From Endozoicomonas montiporae CL-33 (lineage in GTDB: Bacteria > Pseudomonadota > Gammaproteobacteria > Pseudomonadales > Endozoicomonadaceae): DNA of 64,000 nt. Positions 26,930-37,244 of this stretch are shown piece after piece. The notes below the pieces were generated by a model. That model saw only the letters and a program-made list of their open reading frames with translations. It was not told the origin of the DNA and did not search any database. The stretch is taken from assembly GCF_001583435.1 (NCBI RefSeq), contig NZ_CP013251.1:2377617-2441616 (forward strand), written 5' to 3'. A program made the translations under genes and the position numbers. Within the stretch, counting starts at the first letter, position 1, and each line of letters begins with the position of its first letter.

Positions 26930-27517
26930 ATGAGTGGGGGGTTGCAGTTGCCGGTTCTTCTGCTCAACAAGGCAGATTTTAAATCGACGATTTCTATTCA
27001 CAACAAACGTTGGCACTGCATTGATATCAGCCCTGTTACCTGTATGCCGCCGGGTATTCTGGTGGTGAGGATGACCTACCGCAATAATTTTAATTTCAAA
27101 ATATACGCTTACAAAACCTACAATCTCAGCAGTGACCGGCACTATGAAGTGAAAGCCATTAACGCTCTGGCAGGTTACGAGTTATATCGTTTGACTTCCC
27201 AGGTGGCGACTCGATGTCCGGTGAATTATGTGATGTCTTATCAGGTGTTGCTGGAAGACGAAGGTCTGAAGGCTGTGCTTGACTCGTCAGAGAAGACGGA
27301 AAATTACTACAAGCTCACTCATATTAATGAGCGTGTAACGGTCTTTCTGCCAAAAATCTCCATTGATGTTGTCAGGGAAGTGGGAAAAACCGGCGGTAAG
27401 GATGTTTCTACGCTGGGTGGGCTGATTAATAACACTGAAGGTTTGCATCAGTTGGATGCCATGTTGTCAGAATATAATGCAGCCTATGCCGAATGGAAGA
27501 ACAGTCTTTCCGCTTGA
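26930..27517 (+). CDS. Hypothetical protein, family not recognised
   Basis: This 195-residue protein has no signal peptide or membrane segment. The N-terminal half is beta-rich with aromatic residues (HNKRWHCIDISPVTCMPPG, YRNNFNFKIYAYKTYNL); the C-terminal part is helical and ends in LDAMLSEYNAAYAEWKNSL. The ATG is preceded by a purine-rich GGGGGAAAGGG ribosome site, which supports real expression. It is a lone gene between cysS and folD (opposite strand), immediately behind a MITE-like palindrome. Cys residues are few and no catalytic motif is visible. I cannot assign a function. Confidence 0.6.
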   Translation: MSGGLQLPVLLLNKADFKSTISIHNKRWHCIDISPVTCMPPGILVVRMTYRNNFNFKIYAYKTYNLSSDRHYEVKAINALAGYELYRLTSQVATRCPVNYVMSYQVLLEDEGLKAVLDSSEKTENYYKLTHINERVTVFLPKISIDVVREVGKTGGKDVSTLGGLINNTEGLHQLDAMLSEYNAAYAEWKNSLSA

Positions 27518-27613
27518 ACTTGTTTACTCATTGCGGGGAGAAGGGCAGCGACATCAATGAGGATATTCGCTGCCAGCAGTAGCCCTGGGAGGCTGTCCGA
27601 GAAGATGCATGCA

Positions 27614-28477
27614 TCAGTCGTGAAGATGCTCGGCGGCGTACAGGGTATTTTCCAGTAAGGTGGCGACGGTCATCGGGCCGACCCCTCCGGGAACGGGCGT
27701 AATCCAGCCTGCTTTCTGGCTGGCGCTGTCAAATTCAATGTCGCCCACCAGTCGGCCGTCGTCCATGCGGTTAATGCCGATATCAATGACAATCGCACCG
27801 GGTTTAACCCATTCTCCTTTAATAAGACCCGGTTTGCCCACCCCGACAACCAGAATGTCAGCCTGTGACACGACTTCCTCCAGATTACGGGTAAAGCGGT
27901 GGGCCGTGGTGGTGGTACAACCTGCCAGCAGAAGCTCCATGGTCATCGGACGCCCGACAATGTTGGAGGCACCAATAATGACTGCATTCTTGCCACGGAT
28001 CGGTTCGCCAGTGCTTTCCAGCAGGGTCATTACACCTTTAGGAGTGCAGGGGCGCAGTAGCGGGATGCGCTGTACCAGTCGGCCAATATTGTAGGGGTGG
28101 AAACCGTCCACATCCTTGTCAGGGCGTATGCGTTCAATCACCAGATCGGTATTAATGTGTTCCGGGAGAGGGAGCTGTACCAGAATGCCGTCGATGGTCG
28201 GGTCATCGTTCAGTGTATCGATCAGTTCCAGCAGTTCGCTTTCCGAGGTGGAGGCCGGCAGGTCGTGAGAGACGGACAGAAAGCCCACCCGTTCACAATC
28301 TTTTCGCTTTTTGCCCACGTAGACTCTTGAAGCAGGGTCTTCACCGATCAGAATAACAGCCAGCCCCGGTGCTCTGAGGCCTTGTCCGGTTCTTTCTCTG
28401 ACCTGATCAGCAATGGTCTCGGTCAGCGTATTGGCAATGGATTTGCCATCAATAATTGTCGCGGTCATGTTCGTCAT
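27614..28477 (-). CDS. folD: Bifunctional methylenetetrahydrofolate dehydrogenase/cyclohydrolase
   Basis: This 287-residue cytoplasmic enzyme interconverts 5,10-methylene-, 5,10-methenyl- and 10-formyl-tetrahydrofolate with NADP. It shows the FolD signatures [13 protein letters not shown] (catalytic Lys), [12 protein letters not shown], the Rossmann site [12 protein letters not shown], and the C-terminal [12 protein letters not shown]. Length is normal (E. coli 288). Two in-frame ATG codons (28477 and 28468) are close; either is possible and neither has a strong ribosome site. Confidence 0.97.
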   Translation of the reverse strand: MTNMTATIIDGKSIANTLTETIADQVRERTGQGLRAPGLAVILIGEDPASRVYVGKKRKDCERVGFLSVSHDLPASTSESELLELIDTLNDDPTIDGILVQLPLPEHINTDLVIERIRPDKDVDGFHPYNIGRLVQRIPLLRPCTPKGVMTLLESTGEPIRGKNAVIIGASNIVGRPMTMELLLAGCTTTTAHRFTRNLEEVVSQADILVVGVGKPGLIKGEWVKPGAIVIDIGINRMDDGRLVGDIEFDSASQKAGWITPVPGGVGPMTVATLLENTLYAAEHLHD

Positions 28478-28736
28478 GTTTAACGGATTTAGTCTTATCA
28501 GCAGACAAGTGCATCATTTTAACAGCCGCGGGCAGTGTTAGGCAGAGTTGTTGGCAGAATAATTGCGGTTGTTTACAACTAAACGACTGTGTAAGATTGG
28601 CGCGTCTTCTCAACAGGTACTTTTGTTGTGAGCATTTGTTGTGAGTAGTGGCCTGATTATCTGGATGATTGGTTTTTACTGAATTATCAGAAGGTTAACC
28701 CAACAGGTTGCAGGCAATGGTCTGGATAAAAGAGCA
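28478..28736. other. Intergenic region between folD and the tRNA promoter
   Basis: Part of a 362-base gap. I see no credible gene. The folD promoter should lie in the first 100 bases on the minus strand; no clear operator or riboswitch is visible. Confidence 0.4.
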
Positions 28737-28765
28737 TTGACGGCAAGGTCTGATCTGGGTAACAT
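28737..28765 (+). promoter_or_regulatory. Predicted sigma70 promoter of the tRNA operon
   Basis: TTGACG and TAACAT are separated by exactly 17 bases and followed by a GC-rich stretch (GCGCCGC), the discriminator type seen at stringently controlled stable-RNA promoters. The first tRNA starts about 75 bases downstream, so the transcript would carry a leader to be processed. Confidence 0.6.
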
Positions 28766-28839
28766 GCGCCGCATCACTGACAAGCGACAGCGCGAAAGTT
28801 GATCCGCTGTTTTGCAGGCATGTTAGGTTGATGATGTAT

Positions 28840-28916
28840 CGGGGTATAGCGCAGTCTGGTAGCGCGCCTGCTTTGGGAGCAGGATGTCGGGAGTTCGAAT
28901 CTCTCTACCCCGACCA
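28840..28916 (+). tRNA. tRNA-Pro (anticodon TGG)
   Basis: 77 bases with a CGGGGTA/TACCCCG acceptor stem, TTCGAAT T-loop, encoded CCA, and a CCTGC-TTTGGGA-GCAGG anticodon arm giving TGG. First of four tRNAs read in one direction. Confidence 0.97.
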
Positions 28917-29028
28917 TATTTTTAAAGAGTACTTCAGGTCGGAGTGTTCTTGAGCGATTTGAAGATCGTTCGGAAATAAGTCGGTTGATTTAATTTTCTG
29001 GTTCGGTATTGTTTAAAGCGTTCAGTTT

Positions 29029-29105
<77 letters not shown>

Positions 29106-29149
29106 TACCTTCTTAAATTAAGATGTGATGGCGAAGTTAAAAAGTTAAT

Positions 29150-29226
29150 GGTGGGCATAGCTCAGTTGGTAGAGCTCTGGATTGTGATTCCAGCGGTCGT
29201 GGGTTCGAGCCCCATTGTCCACCCCA
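29150..29226 (+). tRNA. tRNA-His (anticodon GTG)
   Basis: 77 bases including the extra 5' G (position -1, base 29150) that pairs with C73, a tRNA-His identity element. The anticodon arm CTGGA-TTGTGAT-TCCAG gives GTG; CCA is encoded. Confidence 0.96.
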
Positions 29227-29323
29227 ATTTAAACTACATATAGTCTGTAGTAACAATCAAATGTGTATGTCTATCAGTATGCATTTGTACAAAGTTAGAT
29301 AGCAGCGCAGTAAAGTGCTCTAT

Positions 29324-29408
29324 GCGGATGTGGTGGAATTGGTAGACACGCTGGTTTTAGGTACCAGTGCCGCAAGGCGTGAGAGTTCGAGTCTCTCCAT
29401 CCGCACCA
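29324..29408 (+). tRNA. tRNA-Leu (anticodon TAG)
   Basis: 85 bases with a long variable arm (TGCCGCAAGGCGT region) typical of tRNA-Leu, acceptor GCGGATG/CATCCGC and encoded CCA. The anticodon loop TTTAGGT gives TAG. Confidence 0.96.
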
Positions 29409-29419
29409 GTTGACTATAC

Positions 29420-29448
29420 GGGGATAAGCTTGCTTATCCCCTTTTTTT
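29420..29448 (+). terminator. Intrinsic terminator of the tRNA operon
   Basis: GGGGATAAGC pairs with GCTTATCCCC and is followed by seven T residues, 12 bases after tRNA-Leu. The rest of the gap to tig (29449-29678) shows no gene and should contain the tig promoter. Confidence 0.93.
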
Positions 29449-29678
29449 GTATCGGAGAAATGCCCGGTTACCAGACGGGTGGTATGGCTACCGCTAGTCC
29501 GTTGTTTCACTATTGAAAGGCCTCAACAGGGAAATGGCGTGAGAGTGTAAAAAGATGCGTAAAGGTGTCGGTGTGCGTGCTTCTTTTGTGCGTATCTGGT
29601 GCATCGGTTGCGGTCTTTTGCTAGTCTATGCCGCTTTATCGCAAATTCGGTAATCAGGTCCAGTATTGAGGAACACAA

Positions 29679-31022
29679 ATGCAAGTCTCCCTTGAAACGA
29701 CTTCCGGTCTGGAACGTCGCCTGACCATCGTCATTCCAGCTGAGAAAGTAGACGGTGAAGTCGCCAAGCGTCTGAACGATATGTCCCGCCGTGTGCGTCT
29801 GGATGGTTTCCGTCCGGGTAAAGTACCTGCCAAGGTAATGAAGCGCCGTTACGGTCTGGGTGCTCGTCAGGAAGTTCTGGGCGAACAGATGCAGCAGGCA
29901 TTTGTTGAAGCAGTGACTCAGGAAAAGCTGAACCCGGCTGGTGCGCCGACTGTTGAGCCAAAGGCTGACGAAGAAGGCAAGGATTTCGAATTCGTTGCGA
30001 CCTTCGAAGTTTACCCTGAAATCGCGCTGGGTGACTTTGCTTCCATTGAAGTTGAACGCCCTGTTGCTGATGTTAAAGACGCTGACATCGACGAAATGGT
30101 TGAAACTCTGCGTAACCAGAGCAAAACCTTTGAAGACGTTGAGCGTGCTGCTGAAAACGGCGACCAGATCGTATTCGATTATGTTGGCACCAAAGGTGGT
30201 GAAGAGTTCGAAGGCGGTAAAGCTGAAAACTCTACACTGGAACTGGGCTCTGGCCGCATGATTCCGGGTTTTGAAGACGGTCTGGTGGGTGTTTCCGCTG
30301 GCGAAGAAAAGACTCTGGAACTGACTTTCCCTGAAGAGTATCACTCTGAAGAGCTGAAAGGTCAGGCGGTTGAGTTTGCCTGCAAGGTACACAAGGTTCA
30401 GGCTGCTTCCATGCCAGAACTGAACGACGAATTCTTCGCTCGTTTTGGTGTGAGTGAAGGTGGTCAGGAAGCGTTCCGCGCTGAAGTTCGCAAGAACATG
30501 GAGCGTGAACTGCGTCAGGCTGTTAAAGGCAAGGTGAAGAACCAGGTAATGGACGGCCTGCTGGCAACCAACGAGATTGAAGTACCTTCTCCTCTGGTGG
30601 CTCAGGAAATCGATCGCATGCGTGAGCAGGCGGTTCAGCAGTTTGGTGGTGCGCAGGGCGGTTTCGATCCTAAGCAGCTGCCAGCAGAGCTGTTTGAAGC
30701 AGACGCCAAGAAGCGTGTTGCCCTGGGCCTGATCGTTGGTGAAGTGGTTAAGCAGCGTGAAGTGAAGGTTGACGACGACCGCGTTCGCGCCATGATCGAA
30801 GAAATGGCTTCCGCTTACCAGGAGCCTCAGCAGGTGATCGACTGGTACTACAGCAACGAACAGCAGCTGTCTCAGGTGAAGTACGTGGTACTGGAAGAGC
30901 AGGTAGTTGATACCGTTCTGGAAAATGCCAAAGTATCTGAAGCTGAAGTGAGCTACCAGGACGCTATCAAGCCTGCTGCTCCGGAAGCCGCTGAAGAGCA
31001 GGAAACTGCTGAAGAAGCCTGA
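29679..31022 (+). CDS. tig: Trigger factor, ribosome-associated chaperone
   Basis: This 447-residue protein has an N-terminal ribosome-binding domain with the signature GFRPGKVP (in [17 protein letters not shown]), a central FKBP-type prolyl isomerase domain ([10 protein letters not shown]...[15 protein letters not shown]), and a C-terminal chaperone domain rich in Gln/Glu helices. It binds nascent chains at the exit tunnel. It opens the conserved tig-clpP-clpX-lon-hupB-ppiD block. The start ATG is preceded by GAGG. Codon use looks strongly biased toward preferred codons, as expected for a highly expressed gene. A stem (GGTGGTCTGT/ACAGACCGCC, 31051-31088) follows the stop. Confidence 0.98.
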   Translation: MQVSLETTSGLERRLTIVIPAEKVDGEVAKRLNDMSRRVRLDGFRPGKVPAKVMKRRYGLGARQEVLGEQMQQAFVEAVTQEKLNPAGAPTVEPKADEEGKDFEFVATFEVYPEIALGDFASIEVERPVADVKDADIDEMVETLRNQSKTFEDVERAAENGDQIVFDYVGTKGGEEFEGGKAENSTLELGSGRMIPGFEDGLVGVSAGEEKTLELTFPEEYHSEELKGQAVEFACKVHKVQAASMPELNDEFFARFGVSEGGQEAFRAEVRKNMERELRQAVKGKVKNQVMDGLLATNEIEVPSPLVAQEIDRMREQAVQQFGGAQGGFDPKQLPAELFEADAKKRVALGLIVGEVVKQREVKVDDDRVRAMIEEMASAYQEPQQVIDWYYSNEQQLSQVKYVVLEEQVVDTVLENAKVSEAEVSYQDAIKPAAPEAAEEQETAEEA

Positions 31023-31201
31023 TCTCCGGGCTGCGATTTAGGAAAAGTTTCTGGTGGTCTGTAAAAAAGCTTTTGAAACAGACCGCCGGTTTGAGGCATT
31101 CTTAAATCAATACGGCGTTGTCCGGAAAGCAAACACGGAATGTTGAGTTCTGTTTTCTAAGGTTGTAGCGGTGATTGCCGTTTAAACTAAGACAGCGTCA
31201 T

Positions 31202-31222
31202 GCGACCCGCACTGCGGGTCGC
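31202..31222 (+). promoter_or_regulatory. Perfect 9-bp hairpin in the clpP leader
   Basis: GCGACCCGC-ACT-GCGGGTCGC forms a strong stem with a 3-base loop, 35 bases before the clpP ATG, followed by TTCTCTTC. It could attenuate readthrough from upstream or stabilise the clpP mRNA. Its location inside a spurious N-terminal extension of the clpP frame supports the downstream start. Confidence 0.5.
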
Positions 31223-31256
31223 TTCTCTTCGACTTGGCAAGGAGTTACGACAGGAT

Positions 31257-31892
31257 ATGTCCAGACTGATTGAACCATCCTCCATGGCCATTACCAACTC
31301 TGGCCTGGTACCGATCGTTGTTGAACAGTCCGCCCGCGGCGAACGTTCATACGACATCTATTCACGTCTGCTCAAGGAACGGGTAATCTTCCTGGTAGGT
31401 CAGGTTGAAGACCATATGGCAAACCTGATTGTTGCCCAGATGCTGTTTCTTGAGTCGGAAAACCCGGACAAGGATATCCACCTCTATATCAATTCACCGG
31501 GCGGCTCGGTGACTGCAGGTATGTCAATTTACGACACCATGCAGTTCATCAAGTGTGATGTGTCAACCATGTGTATTGGTCAGGCCTGCAGCATGGGTTC
31601 CCTGCTGCTGACGGCGGGTGCAAAAGGTAAGCGTTTCGCGCTGCCGCACTCCCGTGTCATGATTCATCAGCCACTGGGTGGCTTCCAGGGTCAGGCGTCC
31701 GATATTGCGATTCATGCCCAGGAAATGATGACCATCAAATCCCGCCTGAATCATGTGTTGTCCAGTCATACCGGACAGCCTATTGAGGTGATCGAGAGAG
31801 ATACTGACCGTGATAACTTCATGAGTGGTGAAGAAGCGGTTGAGTACGGTTTGATTGACAAAGTCCTCACGAATCGGGCAGCGGCCGAGTAA
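31257..31892 (+). CDS. clpP: ATP-dependent Clp protease proteolytic subunit
   Basis: This 211-residue serine protease forms the tetradecameric barrel that degrades substrates fed by ClpX or ClpA. The catalytic triad is visible: Ser112 in GQACSMGS, His137 in MIHQPLGG and Asp186 in ERDTDRDNF. The GQACSMG core has Cys where E. coli has Ala-Ala context (GQAASMG); that is a mild difference outside the nucleophile. I chose ATG 31257, which gives the normal short propeptide; an in-frame ATG at 31200 would translate through a strong hairpin. AAGGAG lies 12 bases upstream. clpX follows after a terminator. Confidence 0.97.
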   Translation: MSRLIEPSSMAITNSGLVPIVVEQSARGERSYDIYSRLLKERVIFLVGQVEDHMANLIVAQMLFLESENPDKDIHLYINSPGGSVTAGMSIYDTMQFIKCDVSTMCIGQACSMGSLLLTAGAKGKRFALPHSRVMIHQPLGGFQGQASDIAIHAQEMMTIKSRLNHVLSSHTGQPIEVIERDTDRDNFMSGEEAVEYGLIDKVLTNRAAAE

Positions 31893-31984
31893 GTCGCATT
31901 GTATCCGGTGGGTGGATTTGTCAGGCAGCCGATTTCAGGTCATCTCTTCTGGCAGCCATCTTTTCTGGCAATAATAGTATCAGG

Positions 31985-32017
31985 CAGGCGTGTCACCCGG
32001 GGTGACATGCCTGTTTT
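31985..32017 (+). terminator. Hairpin terminator between clpP and clpX
   Basis: CAGGCGTGTCACC pairs with GGTGACATGCCTG (one mismatch/wobble), loop CGG, then TTTT. It implies that clpX has some independent expression or that readthrough sets the ClpP:ClpX ratio. The remaining 170 bases before clpX should hold a promoter that I cannot place. Confidence 0.75.
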
Positions 32018-32187
32018 ACGTTTAGACAGTTATGAATCAGCGGACTGGCGGCCTGACTTCAGGGGCTGGTCATCCGGTAAGAACCGAAGCGGTTTTTTAC
32101 AGACTTTTCCGGACAGGGACTTGAAAAAGCACCATAATGCCTGCATCTTGTTCCTATTAGGTGCTGTTTCTACATCAGGGTAATCGA

Positions 32188-33498
32188 ATGACCGACGAAA
32201 CAAGCGGTAAGGGAGAGGACAACGGCAAGTTGCTGTACTGCTCTTTCTGCGGAAAAAGCCAGCATGAAGTGCGCAAGCTGATTGCCGGTCCATCCGTATT
32301 TATCTGTGACGAGTGCGTTGACCTGTGCAACGACATTATTCGGGAAGAGATTCAGGACAGTGATACCGAAACCTCTTCCGACCAGCTGCCGACACCTCGC
32401 GAGATCAAGGCGATTCTTGACGAGTATGTTATCGGTCAACCGCGGGCCAAAAAGGTACTGTCGGTAGCTGTTTACAACCACTACAAGCGCCTGCGCTTTG
32501 GTGATGATAAAGCTTCAGAAAGCAAAGACAAAAACAAGAACGATGTAGAGCTGGGCAAGAGTAACATCATGCTGTTGGGTCCGACCGGTAGTGGTAAAAC
32601 ACTGCTGGCTGAAACTCTGGCGCGTCTGCTCAACGTACCGTTTACCATGGCAGATGCCACGACTCTGACCGAAGCAGGTTATGTGGGTGAAGACGTTGAA
32701 AACATCATCCAGAAGCTGCTGCAGAAGTGTGACTACGATGTAGAAAAAGCCCAGATGGGTATTGTCTACATTGACGAAATTGACAAGATTTCCAGAAAAT
32801 CGGATAACCCGTCCATCACTCGTGATGTCTCCGGTGAAGGTGTTCAGCAGGCTCTGCTGAAGCTGATTGAAGGCACCGTGGCTTCCGTTCCGCCGCAGGG
32901 TGGCCGTAAGCATCCACAGCAGGAATTCCTGCAGGTGGACACTTCAAATATCCTGTTTATCTGTGGTGGTGCTTTTGCCGGCCTGGATAAGGTGATTCGT
33001 GACCGTACCGACAAGACCAGTATTGGCTTCTCGGCGGAAGTGAAGAGCAAAGATGACAAGAAGGATCTGGGTGAAACCTTTAAAGAGGTTGAACCGGAAG
33101 ATCTGGTGAAATTTGGTCTGATTCCTGAGTTCATTGGCCGTCTGCCTGTGATCGCCACTCTGGAAGAACTCGATGAAGATGCTCTGGTGCAGATTCTGAC
33201 CGAGCCGAAAAACGCCCTGACCAAGCAGTACCGAAAGCTGTTTGAAATGGAAAGTGTAGACGTCGATTTCCGTGACGATGCCCTGCGTGCGGTTGCGAAA
33301 AAAGCCATGGAGCGCAAGACTGGTGCTCGTGGTCTGCGTTCTATTCTGGAAGGTGTTCTGTTGGATACCATGTACGATATTCCTTCAGAAGACACCGTTT
33401 CCAAGGTCGTGATTGATGCGTCTGTGATTGAAGGTAAATCAGAACCTCTGCTGATTTATGAAAACACAGAAGCTAAAGCGTTGCCTGATAACGGGTAA
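32188..33498 (+). CDS. clpX: Clp protease ATP-binding specificity subunit
   Basis: This 436-residue AAA+ unfoldase recognises tagged substrates and feeds them to ClpP. The N-terminal zinc domain is complete (YCSFCGKSQ...[10 protein letters not shown]). The AAA+ core has Walker A GPTGSGKT, Walker B IVYIDEID, and the IGF loop that docks on ClpP ([11 protein letters not shown]). The start is ATG 32188; an in-frame ATG nine codons upstream is not conserved. Length is near E. coli ClpX (424). Confidence 0.98.
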   Translation: MTDETSGKGEDNGKLLYCSFCGKSQHEVRKLIAGPSVFICDECVDLCNDIIREEIQDSDTETSSDQLPTPREIKAILDEYVIGQPRAKKVLSVAVYNHYKRLRFGDDKASESKDKNKNDVELGKSNIMLLGPTGSGKTLLAETLARLLNVPFTMADATTLTEAGYVGEDVENIIQKLLQKCDYDVEKAQMGIVYIDEIDKISRKSDNPSITRDVSGEGVQQALLKLIEGTVASVPPQGGRKHPQQEFLQVDTSNILFICGGAFAGLDKVIRDRTDKTSIGFSAEVKSKDDKKDLGETFKEVEPEDLVKFGLIPEFIGRLPVIATLEELDEDALVQILTEPKNALTKQYRKLFEMESVDVDFRDDALRAVAKKAMERKTGARGLRSILEGVLLDTMYDIPSEDTVSKVVIDASVIEGKSEPLLIYENTEAKALPDNG

Positions 33499-33559
33499 TG
33501 CCGCTCGCTGAGCAATGGGCTGTGTTTTGCTCCTTGCTTTCAGAGTTTGTCGAATAAAG

Positions 33560-33607
33560 CCGGGTAGTGGCGTTCTTCTTTGAAGGCGTTTACTGTCCGG
33601 TTTTTTT
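33560..33607 (+). terminator. Intrinsic terminator after clpX
   Basis: Imperfect stem from CCGG-GTAGT...GTTC to GAAG...TTACTGT-CCGG, followed by seven T residues at 33601-33607. The 743-base gap 33499-34241 holds this terminator, a miniature element (33755-33943) and the lon upstream region. There I see a CTTGAA hexamer (34171-34176) but no matching heat-shock -10 box. Confidence 0.75.
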
Positions 33608-33754
33608 ATCTCTTCTATTTTGTATTTCTTTCTGGTTCGTTTCTCTACCTGTAGTCAAAACAACCATATTTCTCATGGCTGTATGAAAATACCGTCAGTA
33701 GTATTCAATAAAAATTACCGGAATGGAAAAAACGACGACTGACCTGTTATTATA

Positions 33755-33943
33755 CCAATTCCGCTTTCTAAATATGACCATGAGCAAGTCATTATGGGTC
33801 ACGAGACAATGCCCTGAAGGGCATAAAGGCCGAACGACGAGTAATAGCGAGCTACTTGTGCTCTTTGGGTATTGCGAGGAGTTCCAACGCAGCTCCCGTG
33901 ATTCAGAATGGCTGCGCAATTCATGTTTAGAAGGTGGAATTGG
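33755..33943. mobile_element. 189-bp miniature inverted-repeat element (copy 2), TA target duplication
   Basis: The ends CCAATTCCGCTTTCTAAA and TTTAGAAGGTGGAATTGG are near-inverted repeats, flanked by TA at 33753-33754 and 33944-33945. Length equals copy 1 (18873-19061), and the sequence is about 92 percent identical in reverse orientation. It sits between the clpX terminator and lon and carries no gene. Confidence 0.8.
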
Positions 33944-34241
33944 TATTAGTCCGCTGCAGATAAAAGCATTGTAGGCAGGGTCTCGTGTCTGATTAGCTTC
34001 ATATTAAATGAAACAGGTGGTTCATAGAGCTGAACCACTTTAAAAAGCCACGGTCTAAACGGTGCGGACTATTGTAATTTCACAAGAAAACCCGCATCTT
34101 TGCAGGTAAGAGCCTGCCGATTTGTATGATGGCTCAATCGCTGCAGGTACTTGCTGACTGTTTCACCCGCCTTGAATCTATCAAGTGCCGGTCAATTCGG
34201 GTCAGCTCACGTTGTGAAGCCGTTAATAGGGGAGCTGAATC

Positions 34242-36659
34242 ATGGATAATAACGATACTGTACATTTGTCAGAGCCCTTCGATCTGCCGTTGCTGCCATT
34301 GCGGGATGTAGTTGTTTACCCGCATATGGTCATTCCTTTATTTGTCGGGCGTGAAAAATCCATTCTGGCTCTCGATGAGGCAATGTCGAAGGGCAAGAAA
34401 ATACTGTTGTTAGCCCAGAAAAACGCACAGGTCGATGATCCTGCCGAATCCGAATTGTTTTCAGTAGGAACGGTAGCCAGTATTCTTCAGTTGCTGAAGT
34501 TGCCTGATGGCACCGTAAAAGTGCTGGTGGAAGGTGAAAAACGAGTCAATGTCGAAGAGCTTTATGATGTTGACGGTTATGTGATGGCTTCCATTCAGAT
34601 GACCACAACACCTTACATCAGCGAGCGTGAAGGTGAAGTACTGATTCGTTCACTGATGTCCCAGTTTGAGCAGTATGTACAGCTGAGCAAAAAAGTTCCC
34701 AATGAAGTCCTGACTTCGTTGTCCGGTATTGATGAGCCCTCCAAGCTGGTGGATACCATTGCGGCTCACATGCCCATGAAGATCGAAGACAAGCAGAAAG
34801 TGCTGGAAATCGAAGATCTGGGTGATCGTCTTGAATACCTGATTGGTATCATGCAGGGCGAAATGGACTTTATGCAGGTTGAGAAAAAAATCCGTGGTCG
34901 CGTGAAAAAGCAGATGGAACGCAGCCAGCGCGAGTACTATCTCAACGAGCAGATGAAGGCGATTCAGAAAGAGCTGGGTGATATGGATGAAGCACCCAAC
35001 GAACTGGATGAGCTGAAAGAGAAAGTTGAAATGGCGGGAATGCCCGCTGAAGCCAAAGAGAAAACACTGGCCGAGCTGAACAAGCTGAAAATGATGTCGC
35101 CGATGTCTGCCGAGGCAACGGTGGTGCGTGGTTATATCGACTGGATGATCTCTGTGCCCTGGAAAAAGCGCAGTAAGGTTCGTCACGATATGAAGCGTGC
35201 CCAGGATATTCTTGAAAACGAACACTTTGGTCTGGAAGAAGTCAAAGAACGTATTCTGGAATACCTCGCGGTTCAGAAGCGGGTCAAGAAGATCAAAGGG
35301 CCGGTTCTGTGTCTGGTCGGTCCTCCGGGTGTGGGTAAAACCTCTCTGGGTGAGTCCATTGCCCGGGCGACCAATCGTAAATTTGTGCGAATGGCGCTGG
35401 GTGGCGTTCGTGATGAAGCTGAAATACGCGGTCATCGTCGTACTTATATTGGTTCCATGCCGGGCAAGCTGATCCAGAAAATGTCAAAGGCAGAAGTGCG
35501 TAACCCGCTGTTCCTGCTGGATGAGATCGACAAGATGGGTTCCGATATGCGTGGCGATCCTTCTTCCGCCCTGTTGGAAGTACTGGATCCGGAACAGAAC
35601 AATTCGTTCAACGATCACTATCTGGAAGTGGATTACGATCTGTCGGATGTAATGTTTGTCTGCACCTCCAACTCCATGGATATTCCGGCACCCCTGTTGG
35701 ATCGTATGGAAGTGATTCGAATCCCGGGTTACACCGAAGATGAAAAGGTGAATATCGCGATTCGGTACCTGGTACCCAAACAGATCAAAAACAGCGGTCT
35801 TAAGACCAAAGAGCTGACGTTTGAAGATGATGCCCTGCGTGACATCATCCGTTACTACACCCGCGAAGCGGGTGTGCGCGGACTGGAACGCGAGATTGCC
35901 AAGATTTGCCGTAAGGCGGTGAAAGATGCCACTTTGTCTGTAGAAGATCGTCTGGATGTGGTGACACCGGAAGCCCTTGAGTACTTCCTGGGTGTGCGCA
36001 AGTTCACGTTCGGTCGGGCAGAAGACCAGGATCAGGTCGGGCAGGTAACCGGATTGGCCTGGACGCAGGTGGGTGGCGAGTTGCTGACCATTGAATCCAT
36101 GGCGGTATCCGGTAAAGGTCAGATTACCAAGACCGGTTCTCTGGGTGATGTCATGCAGGAGTCGATTCAGGCGGCATTGACGGTGGTTCGCAGTCGCTCC
36201 AAATCTCTGGGCATCGATCCGGAATTTCATCAGAAGAATGATATCCACATTCATGTGCCCGAAGGTGCGACGCCGAAAGACGGGCCCAGTGCCGGTATTG
36301 GTATGTGCACCGCGCTGGTGTCTGTACTGACAGGTATTCCGGTCAAGGCTGAAGTGGCTATGACGGGCGAGATCACCCTGCGAGGACAGGTGCTGGCCAT
36401 CGGTGGACTGAAAGAAAAACTGCTGGCTGCCCACCGGGGCGGTATCAAGAAAGTGGTGATTCCAGAGGAAAACCGCCGCGACCTCAAGGAGATTCCTGAC
36501 AACATCAAGGAAGATCTGGAAATAATCCCGGTTCAGTGGATCGACCAGGTGTTGGAAGTGGCTTTGCAATACACCCCGGCATCTCTGCCAGAACCGTCCG
36601 AGTCGGTAAAAGCCGAAATCAAATCCGAAGAACCTGACAAACTGATCAAAACTCACTGA
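34242..36659 (+). CDS. lon: ATP-dependent Lon protease
   Basis: This 805-residue protein has the LonA layout: N-terminal substrate domain starting LPLLPLRDVVVYPHMVIPL, long coiled-coil (about 190-300), AAA+ module (Walker A GPPGVGKTS, Walker B LFLLDEID) and C-terminal protease domain with catalytic Ser in PKDGPSAGIGM and Lys in GLKEKLLAAHRGG. It degrades misfolded and regulatory proteins. AGGGGAG precedes the ATG. The unusual feature is the long upstream region carrying a miniature element 300 bases before the start, which may affect the promoter. Confidence 0.98.
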   Translation: MDNNDTVHLSEPFDLPLLPLRDVVVYPHMVIPLFVGREKSILALDEAMSKGKKILLLAQKNAQVDDPAESELFSVGTVASILQLLKLPDGTVKVLVEGEKRVNVEELYDVDGYVMASIQMTTTPYISEREGEVLIRSLMSQFEQYVQLSKKVPNEVLTSLSGIDEPSKLVDTIAAHMPMKIEDKQKVLEIEDLGDRLEYLIGIMQGEMDFMQVEKKIRGRVKKQMERSQREYYLNEQMKAIQKELGDMDEAPNELDELKEKVEMAGMPAEAKEKTLAELNKLKMMSPMSAEATVVRGYIDWMISVPWKKRSKVRHDMKRAQDILENEHFGLEEVKERILEYLAVQKRVKKIKGPVLCLVGPPGVGKTSLGESIARATNRKFVRMALGGVRDEAEIRGHRRTYIGSMPGKLIQKMSKAEVRNPLFLLDEIDKMGSDMRGDPSSALLEVLDPEQNNSFNDHYLEVDYDLSDVMFVCTSNSMDIPAPLLDRMEVIRIPGYTEDEKVNIAIRYLVPKQIKNSGLKTKELTFEDDALRDIIRYYTREAGVRGLEREIAKICRKAVKDATLSVEDRLDVVTPEALEYFLGVRKFTFGRAEDQDQVGQVTGLAWTQVGGELLTIESMAVSGKGQITKTGSLGDVMQESIQAALTVVRSRSKSLGIDPEFHQKNDIHIHVPEGATPKDGPSAGIGMCTALVSVLTGIPVKAEVAMTGEITLRGQVLAIGGLKEKLLAAHRGGIKKVVIPEENRRDLKEIPDNIKEDLEIIPVQWIDQVLEVALQYTPASLPEPSESVKAEIKSEEPDKLIKTH

Positions 36660-37244
36660 TTGACTGTGTGCGTCAGTCCCTGTTTTGGGGCTGACGTGCA
36701 GTAATGACGCGGGTTTGCTTGTTGACAGAGCCACAAAGGCGTTGGTATAACAAGCCGCTACCTCAAGCCGCAGACCGAGATGTCCTGTGTGAAAGGGCTA
36801 CTGTAACCATATTGTCACAGTTACGGGTAACCTTTTTAGCAAGTTTTTAGTATTTTCAGGCATTTAGCCCCGGAAAACAGGCGTTATCTAGTACGTTGTT
36901 CTATTGCATTGCACCAGTGCCTCGTATTAAGGTGGATGTCGGTTTTTTGCAGTCATACTGTCTGCAGTACTGGACTCTCATCTGTTTGGAACAGGGTTCA
37001 GTCGTCCTGCCTGCCGTACTTGTCCAATTTTTATCATCAGGTTGCGACAGACAGGACAAAAATGACGGTGAATCGCATTGTCACGGGTTTTTGCTGAGTA
37101 TCGTCGGGTGTATCTGCTTGTGTTTTCAGCAAAAATCGCGCAGCATAGCGAAACACTTATTGGGTCAGGCATTCGGGACGTTTGCGTTTCTGATTGTCTC
37201 TAGCCAAACGGCTACAAAGCATCCTACAAAGAAGGGGAATTCGA
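36660..37244. other. lon-hupB intergenic region with inverted repeats
   Basis: This 585-base gap shows no credible gene. Visible structure: a hairpin CGTCAG...CTGACG just after lon (36671-36696, no T run); GTAAC...GTTAC around 36804-36829; and a 10-bp inverted repeat TTTTTGCTGA/TCAGCAAAAA (37088-37135) about 110 bases before hupB. The hupB promoter must lie here; the TTTTTGCTGA pair is a candidate operator or leader hairpin. Confidence 0.45.

Noticed and set aside
34171..34176. Heat-shock (sigma32) promoter before lon
   Set aside because: Only a CTTGAA hexamer is present; no matching CCCCAT-like -10 box at suitable spacing.
35484..36734. 416-codon minus-strand frame inside lon
   Set aside because: Antisense of the conserved Lon protease domain; no start signal or family resemblance.
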